Assembly: GCF_018709685.1 (NCBI RefSeq)
Contig: NZ_JABDHQ010000011.1
Span: 1 to 64,000 of the forward strand
DNA length: 64,000 bases
DNA from: Akkermansia muciniphila
GTDB lineage: Bacteria > Verrucomicrobiota > Verrucomicrobiia > Verrucomicrobiales > Akkermansiaceae
Reading direction: 5' to 3'
The notes under the pieces are model-generated. The model made no database searches, was not told the DNA's origin, and was given only the letters and a program-made list of their open reading frames with translations. Of this stretch, positions 43,426-51,092 are shown in pieces; within the stretch, counting starts at the first letter, position 1, and each line of letters begins with the position of its first letter. The translations under genes were made by a program, and so were the position numbers.

Positions 43426-44289
43426 CTATTTCACCAGTTCATCCAGATAACAGCCGTAGCCGTTATTTTTCATGGCTCCCGCCTGGTCCTGAAGCGTCTC
43501 CCGGGAAATCCACCCGTTGTTAAAGGCAATCTCCTCCAGGCAGGCCACTTTGAAGCCCTGGTGGTGCTCCAGGGTGCGGACAAACATGGAGGCCTCCAGC
43601 AGGGTGTCATGCGTGCCGGTGTCCAGCCACGTGTAGCCGCGCGCCAGCTTTTCCACATTCAGAAGGCCCATTTTCAGGTATTCCTGGTTCACGGACGTGA
43701 TTTCCAGTTCCCCCCGGGGGGACTTGGGAATCCTTTTGGCGATCTCCACCACCTGGTTGTCGTAAAAATACAGGCCCGTCACCGCCATGTCGGACTTGGG
43801 CTTGAGCGGCTTTTCCTCAATGGAGACGGCCTTCCCCTCTTCATTGAATTCCACCACGCCGAAACGGTGCGGGTCGTGCACCTGGTAGCCGAAGATGGTC
43901 GCCCCGCACGTCAGTTCCGCGGCGCGGCGCAGCTTTTCCGTCAGGCCGCGCCCGTAAAAAATATTGTCCCCCAGCACCAGGGCCACCGTGTCCTTTCCGA
44001 TGAATTCCTCACCAATGATGAAGGCCTGCGCCAGCCCCTCCGGCCTGGGCTGTTCCCGGTATTCAAAGGAGACGCCGAACCTGCTGCCGTCCCCCAGCAG
44101 GTCCCGGTACAGGGGCAGGTCCCGCGGGGTGGAGATGATGAGTATCTCCCGGATTCCGGCCAGCATCAGCACGGAAATGGGATAATACACCATCGGCTTG
44201 TCGTAAATGGGCAGCAGTTGCTTGCTGACGGAAAGCGTGACGGGATGCAGGCGCGTGCCGCTTCCCCCTGCCAGAACAATACCTTTCAT
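43426..44289 (-). CDS. rfbA: Glucose-1-phosphate thymidylyltransferase
   Basis: A 287-residue enzyme making dTDP-glucose from dTTP and glucose-1-phosphate, the first step of dTDP-rhamnose synthesis. The nucleotide-binding signature [17 protein letters not shown] opens the chain. [19 protein letters not shown] and [10 protein letters not shown]-like [10 protein letters not shown] are also typical. Length matches RmlA. It lies 9 nt downstream of rfbB in a two-gene operon; rfbC and rfbD are not in the window, so the final sugar cannot be fixed. Confidence 0.95.
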   Translation of the reverse strand: MKGIVLAGGSGTRLHPVTLSVSKQLLPIYDKPMVYYPISVLMLAGIREILIISTPRDLPLYRDLLGDGSRFGVSFEYREQPRPEGLAQAFIIGEEFIGKDTVALVLGDNIFYGRGLTEKLRRAAELTCGATIFGYQVHDPHRFGVVEFNEEGKAVSIEEKPLKPKSDMAVTGLYFYDNQVVEIAKRIPKSPRGELEITSVNQEYLKMGLLNVEKLARGYTWLDTGTHDTLLEASMFVRTLEHHQGFKVACLEEIAFNNGWISRETLQDQAGAMKNNGYGCYLDELVK

Positions 44290-44298
44290 CCTGATCTC

Positions 44299-45351
44299 CT
44301 AGCTGTTGGTTCCCAAACGTTCCAGGCGGTATTCCCCGGAGAGGATGCCCCTCCACCAGTCTTCATGGTCCAGATACCACTGAATGGTCTTCCTGAATCC
44401 GGAGGAATGGTCCTGGCGAGGGCTCCAGCCCAGCTCCTTCCGGATTTTGGACGCGTCAATCGCATAGCGCAGGTCATGGCCCGGCCTGTCCTGCACAAAG
44501 GTGATCTGCTCCCGGTAGCTGCGGCCGTCCGCGCGGGGCCTCAATTCATCCAGATGGGAGCACAGCAGCTCCACCAGTTCCAGGTTCGTCTTTTCGTTAT
44601 TGCCGCCTATGTTGTACGTTTCTCCGGGTTTTCCGGCGGAAACGACAGTAAGCAGGGCTTCGCAGTGGTCCCCCACGTACAGCCAGTCCCTCACGTTTTC
44701 CCCCTTGCCGTACACGGGGATGGGCTCCCCGGCAAGCGCTTTCAGGATAACCACGGGAATCAGCTTCTCCGGGAACTGGCAGGGGCCGTAATTGTTGGAA
44801 CAGTTGGTAATCAAAATGGGGAGCCCGTACGTATCATGCCACGCGCGCACCAGGTGGTCGCTGGAGGCCTTGCTGGCGGAATACGGGGAATGGGGGCGGT
44901 ATGGCGTGGATTCCGTGAACAGGCCGTCCTCCCCCAGGGAACCGTACACCTCGTCCGTGGAAATGTGGTGGAAGCGGAAGGCCGCCTTTTTCTCCCCCTC
45001 CAGGGAGCGGTAATATTCCAGGGCGGCCTGAAGCATGGAAAAGGTGCCCATCACGTTGGTCGTCATGAAGTCCCCGGGATCGTCAATGGACCGGTCCACG
45101 TGGGATTCCGCCGCCAGGTGCATCACCCAGTCCGGCCCATACTCCCGCAGGGTGCGCCGCATCAGTTCCGCATCCCGCACGTCGGCCTGAAGAAAACGGT
45201 AAGCCGGAGAAGCCGCCGCATCATCCAGGGAACGGATGTTGCCCGCATAGGTCAGGGCGTCAATGTTCAGGACTTCATGGCCGCGCTCCAGCAGCAGCCT
45301 GACCAGATTGGAGCCGATGAAGCCGGCTCCGCCCGTAACGATAACTTTCAT
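44299..45351 (-). CDS. rfbB: dTDP-glucose 4,6-dehydratase
   Basis: A 350-residue extended short-chain dehydrogenase that turns dTDP-glucose into the 4-keto-6-deoxy sugar. The NAD-binding motif [13 protein letters not shown] starts the protein, and the catalytic Tyr-x3-Lys is in [21 protein letters not shown] and [14 protein letters not shown] are family signatures. The ATG at 45351 begins the Rossmann strand directly. Longer frames to 45444 run into the pfkA terminator and are rejected. A good promoter lies 30 nt upstream. It is the first gene of the rfbBA pair. Confidence 0.95.
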   Translation of the reverse strand: MKVIVTGGAGFIGSNLVRLLLERGHEVLNIDALTYAGNIRSLDDAAASPAYRFLQADVRDAELMRRTLREYGPDWVMHLAAESHVDRSIDDPGDFMTTNVMGTFSMLQAALEYYRSLEGEKKAAFRFHHISTDEVYGSLGEDGLFTESTPYRPHSPYSASKASSDHLVRAWHDTYGLPILITNCSNNYGPCQFPEKLIPVVILKALAGEPIPVYGKGENVRDWLYVGDHCEALLTVVSAGKPGETYNIGGNNEKTNLELVELLCSHLDELRPRADGRSYREQITFVQDRPGHDLRYAIDASKIRKELGWSPRQDHSSGFRKTIQWYLDHEDWWRGILSGEYRLERLGTNS

Positions 45352-45381
45352 AACTCTGTTTTCAGGGAAAGATGCGGTGCC

Positions 45382-45409
45382 ATCATACAGCAGCGGCCTG
45401 GTTTTACAA
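45382..45409 (-). promoter_or_regulatory. Promoter of rfbBA
   Basis: On the minus strand TTGTAA (45409-45404), 16 nt, then TATGAT (45387-45382), followed by GGCACC. The same TATG(A/T)TGGCACC string occurs at the GH36-like gene. It overlaps the tail of the pfkA terminator. Confidence 0.5.
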
Positions 45410-45450
45410 AACAAATCCGCCCATGCCGCCGGAACGGGGGGCATGGGCGG
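45407..45450 (-). terminator. Terminator of pfkA
   Basis: An 11-bp inverted repeat CCGCCCATGCC (45417-45427) and GGCATGGGCGG (45440-45450) is followed on the minus strand by ATTTGTTTTGT. Confidence 0.75.
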
Positions 45451-45481
45451 AAAAAAGCGGCGCTCATTACCGCGGAACCGG

Positions 45482-46444
45482 CTAGCAGCTCAGTTCACGG
45501 CAGAGGTTGATGATGTCCGGATTTACGGAATACTGCTGCCCGGCCACGGCATCCAGGGAGGCATAGCCGTACTGGCCGTCCTGGTATACCATGATCTGGT
45601 TGATGTCTCCGTTATTCAGGGCTTCCACGGCGCGCGTGGCAAAGCGGGTACCCATCAGGCGGTCACGGGCGGTGGGCGAGCCGCCGCGCTGCACATGGCC
45701 AAGCACGGTCAGGCGGGTGTCCATTCCGGCGCGTTCCGTCAGCCAGCGGGTGAGGTACTGGGCCACGCGGGTGCCTTCCGCCACCACGGCGATGATGCAG
45801 CTTCCTTCTTCATTGATGACGGGCTGGAGGCGCTTGTAAATGGATTCCAGGTCGTAAGGGATTTCAGGGACAATGCAGATGTCCGCCGCGCTGCAAAGAG
45901 CGGTGGTCATGGCGAGGTAGCCGCAGTCGCGGCCCATGGTTTCCACCACAAAAGCGCGGTGATGGGAGCGGGCCGTGTCGCGGACGGAGTCAATGCAGTC
46001 CAGAATCACGTTCTGGGCCGTGTCCACGCCCAGGCAGTAGTCCGTTCCGGCGATGTCGTTGTCAATCGTGGCCGGAATGCCGGCGAAGGGAACTTCAAAA
46101 TCGTTGAAAAAGTCATTCAGGGCGCGGAAGGAGCCGTCGCCGCCCATGATGATGAGCTTGTCAATGTCGCGGGCCTTCAGGTGTTCGTAGGCCTGCTTGC
46201 GGAATTCGTAGTCAAAGAAACGCTTGGACCTGGAGGAGCGGAGGAGAGTCCCGCCCCTGTAGATCATGTCGCTGGTCAGTTCCCGGGTGGCTTCCTTGAT
46301 TTTTCCATCGATCAGGCCTTCCAGGCCGTCATAGACAACGTAGGGGTTCATTCCAAGCTGGCGGGCATGATCCACAGCCGCCCTGATCGCCGGATTCATT
46401 CCGGCGGCGTCACCGCCTGATGTCATAATGGCTATTCCACTCAT
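45482..46444 (-). CDS. pfkA: 6-phosphofructokinase
   Basis: A 320-residue glycolytic enzyme phosphorylating fructose-6-phosphate. The N-terminus [18 protein letters not shown] binds [12 protein letters not shown] keeps the Gly that favours ATP over pyrophosphate. [14 protein letters not shown] carries the catalytic Asp, and [11 protein letters not shown] and EGTRVAQYL bind substrate. Size matches bacterial ATP-PFK. It stands alone with its own terminator. The upstream 100-bp gap, shared with the divergent glycosylase gene, shows no convincing promoter. Confidence 0.95.
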   Translation of the reverse strand: MSGIAIMTSGGDAAGMNPAIRAAVDHARQLGMNPYVVYDGLEGLIDGKIKEATRELTSDMIYRGGTLLRSSRSKRFFDYEFRKQAYEHLKARDIDKLIIMGGDGSFRALNDFFNDFEVPFAGIPATIDNDIAGTDYCLGVDTAQNVILDCIDSVRDTARSHHRAFVVETMGRDCGYLAMTTALCSAADICIVPEIPYDLESIYKRLQPVINEEGSCIIAVVAEGTRVAQYLTRWLTERAGMDTRLTVLGHVQRGGSPTARDRLMGTRFATRAVEALNNGDINQIMVYQDGQYGYASLDAVAGQQYSVNPDIINLCRELSC

Positions 46445-46554
46445 AAGTAATAAGGTTAACTTGTCCGGGGCGGAATGGTACCGAGCCGGGCAAATAATGC
46501 AAGCGCGGAGTTTTTACTGGCGCAATAAACGGCAACGCCCCATGATAGAGGGGC

Positions 46555-47286
46555 ATGAAGGACACCGCAGCAGCCATTCTGAACGCCACGGCCGCCCTCC
46601 GGGACGGCACTGCCCGGCTCCGGTTCGGAGACCCGGTCCACTTTACCTACAACCCGCTCACCTATGCGTGGGCGCCGCATGAACAATACGTGCGCACCTA
46701 CGGAAACGGGGAAAAGAGCCACTTCTTCCTGGGCATGAACCCCGGCCCCTTCGGCATGGCCCAGACGGGCGTTCCCTTCGGAGAAGTGGATGCGGTCGTC
46801 AACTGGCTGCACATCCGGGGGGAAGTCGGCAGGCCGGAGCATACCCACCCCAAACGCCCGGTGGAAGGCTTCAACTGCCCCCGGTCGGAAGTCAGCGGAC
46901 GGCGGCTGTGGGGGCTTTTTGCGGAAACCTTCGGCACCGCGGAAAACTTTTTCCGGCACAACTACGTCGCCAACTATTGCCCGCTGATCTGGATGGGCGC
47001 CACCGGAGCCAACATCACGCCGGACAAATTGCCCGCGGAACAGCGCGCCGCCGTGGACGAGGTATGCATGGAGCACCTGGTTTCCCTCATCACCATCCTG
47101 AACCCGCACACCCTGGTGGGCGTGGGGGCGTACGCCACGCAGAAGCTGCGGGACGCCGCCGCACGGCTCCCCGGAAAAAGCTTCACCATCGGCACCCTGC
47201 TCCACCCCAGCCCCGCCAGCCCCATCGCCAACAAGCTCTGGCCGGAACGCCCCATCCAGCAGCTTAAGGAGCTGGGCATTTTATAG
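46555..47286 (+). CDS. SMUG1-type uracil-DNA glycosylase
   Basis: A 243-residue DNA repair enzyme expected to remove uracil, and perhaps 5-hydroxymethyluracil, from DNA. Motif 1 reads GMNPGPFGMAQTGVPFGEV with the Asn and Phe that recognise uracil; motif 2 reads LLHPSPASP with the catalytic His. These are the SMUG1 family forms, not those of UDG family 1. NYCPLIWM and a DNA-entry GVGAYA loop fit. It is monocistronic, divergent from pfkA, and followed by a hairpin (47348-47376) and the repeat element. Confidence 0.92.
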   Translation: MKDTAAAILNATAALRDGTARLRFGDPVHFTYNPLTYAWAPHEQYVRTYGNGEKSHFFLGMNPGPFGMAQTGVPFGEVDAVVNWLHIRGEVGRPEHTHPKRPVEGFNCPRSEVSGRRLWGLFAETFGTAENFFRHNYVANYCPLIWMGATGANITPDKLPAEQRAAVDEVCMEHLVSLITILNPHTLVGVGAYATQKLRDAAARLPGKSFTIGTLLHPSPASPIANKLWPERPIQQLKELGIL

Positions 47287-47536
47287 AGAGTGGAGAGTTT
47301 AGAGCGGAGAGTGGAGCGGAGACGCACCGCTCTCCATTTCCTCAGGGGGCCGTTCCGAACAAGAGCCGGAACGGCCCTGTTGCGTTGATGAAGGGGTCTC
47401 TCCCGAAGAAGGAAGACGGAATAGACCAAGTGGACTCCATGGACAAAAGAGAAGAGAAAAGGTGTTCATTTTGTCCATCAAGTCCATTCTGTCAACTATT
47501 TCCCCGGCTCCACTCTCCACTCTCCACTCTCCCGCC
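47287..47536. repeat. Inverted-repeat element with GGAGAGT arms and nonamer core
   Basis: Two arms of about 30 bp flank roughly 190 bp. The left arm (47287-47321) is built from GGAGAGT units; the right arm (47506-47536) from the complementary CTCCACTCT units. Inside, an imperfect inverted repeat, GGACTCCATGGACAAAA (47432-47448) against TTTTGTCCATCAAGTCC, is made of 9-nt TCCA-type units with about 9-nt period. A separate GC hairpin (47348-47376) lies between. No protein is coded. A solo right-arm-like copy occurs at 61749-61770. It could be a MITE- or REP-like element. Confidence 0.5.
47348..47376 (+). terminator. Hairpin downstream of the glycosylase gene
   Basis: GGCCGTTCCG (47348-47357) pairs perfectly with CGGAACGGCC (47367-47376). 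The tail CTGTTGCGTT is only moderately T-rich, so termination is plausible but not certain. Confidence 0.45.
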
Positions 47537-47607
47537 CAGGCCTTTTTACTGGACAGGAAGAAGAGGGTTCCGTACAGTTCCCGCGATATTCAAGCGTTCC
47601 GAATTTT

Positions 47608-49074
47608 ATGGCAATTTCAGATTACATCGTGACCATTGGCCTGGAAGTCCACTGCCAGATCAAGACGAAGAGCAAAATGTTCTGCTCCTGCGAGACCGGC
47701 TTTGGCTTTGAACCCAATACGCGCGTGTGCCCCACCTGCCTGGGGCTGCCGGGCGCCCTGCCCGTGCTGAATGAGTTTGCCATTGAGCGCACGCTGCTGA
47801 CCGGGCTGATGCTGGGGTGTTCCAGCCCGGAGGTTTCCCAGTGGGACCGCAAGAATTACTTTTACCCGGACATGGCGAAGAATTACCAGACCTCCCAGCT
47901 GGATCTGCCGCTGTGCCTGGGCGGGGAGGTGCCCCTGTACCCCTGGTCCTACCCGAACGACGTGATCAAGGCCGGCGTGCCCCCCTTCCGCACGGTGAAG
48001 CTGACCCGCATTCATCTGGAAGAAGATGCGGCGAAGATCACCCACCACGCCAATTATTCCCTGATTGACTATAACCGCGCCGGGTCCGCCCTGATGGAGA
48101 TCGTCTCCGATCCGGACATAGACACTCCGGAGGAAGCCTACGCCTACCTCAAGTCCCTCCAGCAGATTCTGAATTACGGGGATATTTCCGACGCCGACAT
48201 GGAGAAGGGCCAGATGCGCTGCGACGTGAACATTTCCCTGCGCCCCCACGGCCAGAAGGAACTGGGCGCCAAGGTGGAGATGAAGAACCTCAATTCCATG
48301 TCCGCCGTGCGCCGCGCCCTTCATTATGAAATCCAGCGCCAGGCGGAAGAACTGGACATGGGCATGGCGCAAATCCAGTCCACCCGCCGCTGGGATGACG
48401 AACGCGGGGAAAGCGTCATCATGCGCACCAAGGAGGACGCGCACGACTACCGCTATTTCCCGTGCCCTGACCTGGTGCCCGTGCACACCGCCCCGCTGGT
48501 GGAGAAGGTGCGCAGCCAGATTCCGGAACTGCCCCAGGAACGCCAGAAGCGCTTCATGGAGGAGTACGGCCTGAGCGAATATGACGCCAACGTGCTGGTG
48601 GGGGACCTGGAACTGGCCCGCTTCTTTGAAGAAGCGGCGCAGGGGACGGCCAGCGGCAAGAAGATCGCCAACTGGGTCATCAACAATATTTCCGCCGTGC
48701 TGAATGAAAAAGGCATGCGCCCGTCAGAATGCCCGGTGAAGCCGGAAGCCATCCGGGACCTGATCGCCATTATTGACGACGGCACCGTTTCCAACAACCA
48801 GGCCAAGGACGTCTTCACCAGGATGTGGGAAGAACCGTCCCTCACCGCGGCGCAGGCCGCCAAGCTGCTGGGCTTTGAAAAGGCGGATTCCTCCTTCCTG
48901 GACGCCATCGTGCAGGAAGTTATTTCCGCCAATCCGGCCAAGGTGGCTGAAATCCAGGCAGGCAATGACAAGCTCCTGAACTGGCTCACCGGCCAGGTCA
49001 TGAAAGCCGCCAAGGGCAAGGCCAACCCCAAGATTGTGACGGAAGCGCTGAAAAAGGCTCTTTCAGGGCAGTGA
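47608..49074 (+). CDS. gatB: Asp-tRNA(Asn)/Glu-tRNA(Gln) amidotransferase subunit B
   Basis: A 488-residue subunit of the GatCAB complex that amidates misacylated Glu-tRNA-Gln and Asp-tRNA-Asn. The N-terminal kinase-like domain shows GLEVHCQIKTKSKMFCSC and CPTCLGLPGALPVLN, with zinc-ligand Cys residues; KNYFYPDMAKNYQTSQ and NSMSAVRRALHYE are family signatures. The C-terminal YqeY-like tail domain (about 340-488) is complete. gatA and gatC are elsewhere. A tRNA-dependent amidation route in this organism is implied. A short hairpin and T run follow. Confidence 0.96.
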   Translation: MAISDYIVTIGLEVHCQIKTKSKMFCSCETGFGFEPNTRVCPTCLGLPGALPVLNEFAIERTLLTGLMLGCSSPEVSQWDRKNYFYPDMAKNYQTSQLDLPLCLGGEVPLYPWSYPNDVIKAGVPPFRTVKLTRIHLEEDAAKITHHANYSLIDYNRAGSALMEIVSDPDIDTPEEAYAYLKSLQQILNYGDISDADMEKGQMRCDVNISLRPHGQKELGAKVEMKNLNSMSAVRRALHYEIQRQAEELDMGMAQIQSTRRWDDERGESVIMRTKEDAHDYRYFPCPDLVPVHTAPLVEKVRSQIPELPQERQKRFMEEYGLSEYDANVLVGDLELARFFEEAAQGTASGKKIANWVINNISAVLNEKGMRPSECPVKPEAIRDLIAIIDDGTVSNNQAKDVFTRMWEEPSLTAAQAAKLLGFEKADSSFLDAIVQEVISANPAKVAEIQAGNDKLLNWLTGQVMKAAKGKANPKIVTEALKKALSGQ

Positions 49075-49109
49075 TTAGATACCAGAGATTAAGGATTGGA
49101 TTTCCTTAA

Positions 49110-49130
49110 CGGCCGCAGGCCGCTATTTTT
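49110..49130 (+). terminator. Short terminator after gatB
   Basis: CGGCC-GCA-GGCCG (49110-49122) is followed by CTATTTTTTCT. The stem is only 5 bp, so the call is tentative. Confidence 0.45.
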
Positions 49131-49175
49131 TCTCCAAACTCTCATCTCTGTTCACTAAACACTGCCTGCGGGCCC

Positions 49176-50906
49176 TCAGGGCTTGAACAGCTTCCGGTTC
49201 CCGGCCAGGGTGTTCCACACCTGCTTCACTTCCCCGGTCAGCGTCTGCTTGACCATCGCCAGGGAGAAGTCCGCCGCCTGTCCCAGGCTGATGTACGGAG
49301 GCAGCGCGATGGCGTCACGGTCCACACGGGCGTCCAGCAGGGCCGCTCCCGGATATTTCAGGAAGGCCTGCACCATCTCGTCCACCTGGCTTGACTTGTC
49401 CAGCACAAAGCCCTTGATGCCCACGGCGTCCGCCACGGCGGCAAAGGAAGGGTTGTCCAGGTTAATCTGCCACGGAATCAGGCCCGCGGCCTGCATTTCC
49501 AACTGGATGAAGTCCAGGCAGTCGTTATTGTACACCACCAGTTTCACCGGAAGCCTGTACTGGACGATCGTAATCAGGTCCCCCAGCAGCATGGACAGGC
49601 CGCCGTCCCCGCACAGGGCGATCACCTGGCGGTTGGGATAAGCCTTCTGGGCTCCGATCGCCATCGGCATGGCATTGGCCATGGAGCCGTGGTTGAAGGA
49701 GGCCAGCGTGCGCCTTCCCAGCGTGGCGCACAGGAACCGGGCGCTCCAGATGCAGGGGGTGCCCGTGTCCACGGTAAATACGGCGTCGGGAGCCGCGTAC
49801 TTGTTCAGGGCCGTGGTCACTTGTTCGGGCCGGATGGGGGATTCCTTGTCATTCCCGTCCATGTAGGCGTTCATGTCTTTCACATCCTTGGCATGGCGCT
49901 TCAGGGAGGCGTCCAGGTGTTCCGAATCCTTTTTCTCCTCCAGCATTCCCAGCAGGGCGTCCGCTACGGCGCCCACGTCCCCGCAGATTCCCAGGTCCAG
50001 GCGGCAGCGGCGCCCCAGCACTTCCCCGCGGCGGTCGATCTGGACGATGGCGGGCTTGGTGGGGAGGAAGTTGAAGTAGGGGAAGTCCGTTCCCCACATC
50101 ACAATGAGGTCGCTTTCATGCATGGCCTTGTAGGCGTCCCCCCAGCCCAGCAGGCCGGTCATGCCCACTCCCAGGGGGTTGTCATGTTCAAAATAGTCTT
50201 TTCCGCGCCAGGTGTAGGCGATCGGGGCCTTCACCCGTGCGGCGATCTGCACCACCTTGCGTTCCGCTCCGGCGCAGCCGCCCCCGCAGAAGAAGGTGAT
50301 GCGGTCGTGTGAGGCGAGCATCTGGGCCAGACGCGCCACGGACTCATGGTCCGGCACCACGGTTTCCCGGGTGAAGGCGGGGGGATGCACCAGGTCCCCG
50401 GCCTCAGCGGGAGCGTCCGCAATGTCCCCGGGCAATACGATCACGCCTACGTCGCGCCTGGCCCAGGCATGCTGGATGGCGGTCATCACGATGCGCGGAG
50501 CCTGGGACCCTTCGGAGATCAGCTCCGCGTAGGAGCTGCATTCCCTGAAAAGCTGTTCCGGATGCGTGGCCTGGAAATATTCCACGCCTATCTGGCTCTG
50601 CGGAATATGGGAAGCGATGGCGAGCACTGGGGCATGGTTCCGGTGGGCATCAAACAGGCCGTTGATCAAATGGAGGTTGCCGGGGCCGCTGCTGCCGCAG
50701 CATACGGCCAGATTGCCGGTAAGCTGTGCTTCCGCACTGGCGGCGAAGGCGCCCACTTCCTCATGCCTCATGTGAATCCATTCAATGGTTTTCTTCCTGC
50801 GGAGGGCGTCCGTAATGGGGTTCAAACTGTCACCCACAATGCCGTAAATGCGCTTTACCCCGGCTTTTTCCAAAATTTCAACAAGTTGATCAGCTACCGT
50901 ATACAT
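49176..50906 (-). CDS. poxB: Pyruvate oxidase/dehydrogenase (quinone), PoxB type
   Basis: A 576-residue thiamine-diphosphate flavoenzyme that decarboxylates pyruvate to acetate and CO2, passing electrons to a quinone in E. coli. The N-terminal GIVGDSLNPITDALRR and the catalytic Glu in RHEEVGAFAASAEAQ match PoxB closely. The FAD domain (about 190-330) and a TPP-binding motif CGDGGLSMLLGDLIT ... YNNDCLDFI follow. The length equals that of E. coli PoxB. An acetohydroxyacid synthase is less likely from the GDSLN and tail sequence. It stands alone, divergent from the GH36-like gene. Expected at the membrane inner face. Confidence 0.9.
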   Translation of the reverse strand: MYTVADQLVEILEKAGVKRIYGIVGDSLNPITDALRRKKTIEWIHMRHEEVGAFAASAEAQLTGNLAVCCGSSGPGNLHLINGLFDAHRNHAPVLAIASHIPQSQIGVEYFQATHPEQLFRECSSYAELISEGSQAPRIVMTAIQHAWARRDVGVIVLPGDIADAPAEAGDLVHPPAFTRETVVPDHESVARLAQMLASHDRITFFCGGGCAGAERKVVQIAARVKAPIAYTWRGKDYFEHDNPLGVGMTGLLGWGDAYKAMHESDLIVMWGTDFPYFNFLPTKPAIVQIDRRGEVLGRRCRLDLGICGDVGAVADALLGMLEEKKDSEHLDASLKRHAKDVKDMNAYMDGNDKESPIRPEQVTTALNKYAAPDAVFTVDTGTPCIWSARFLCATLGRRTLASFNHGSMANAMPMAIGAQKAYPNRQVIALCGDGGLSMLLGDLITIVQYRLPVKLVVYNNDCLDFIQLEMQAAGLIPWQINLDNPSFAAVADAVGIKGFVLDKSSQVDEMVQAFLKYPGAALLDARVDRDAIALPPYISLGQAADFSLAMVKQTLTGEVKQVWNTLAGNRKLFKP

Positions 50907-51032
50907 GCAGATTAGACCAAAACGGGGTTAAAAAAATCAATGCTTCTGTGTCATAGGCGCAGGGAATCCTTTCCGTCCGAAGAACCATGACGGAGTTTCA
51001 AACAGCCGCCATCCCACCCACAGCCTTTTTTC

Positions 51033-51060
51033 TTGCAGAAAATACGGCGCGCGCTATGTT
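51033..51060 (+). promoter_or_regulatory. Promoter of the GH36-like gene
   Basis: TTGCAG (51033-51038), a 16-nt spacer and TATGTT (51055-51060) are followed by GGCACC, as at rfbBA. The ATG is 32 nt downstream. Confidence 0.5.
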
Positions 51061-51092
51061 GGCACCCTAGCTCCATTTTTCTTTACCACATC

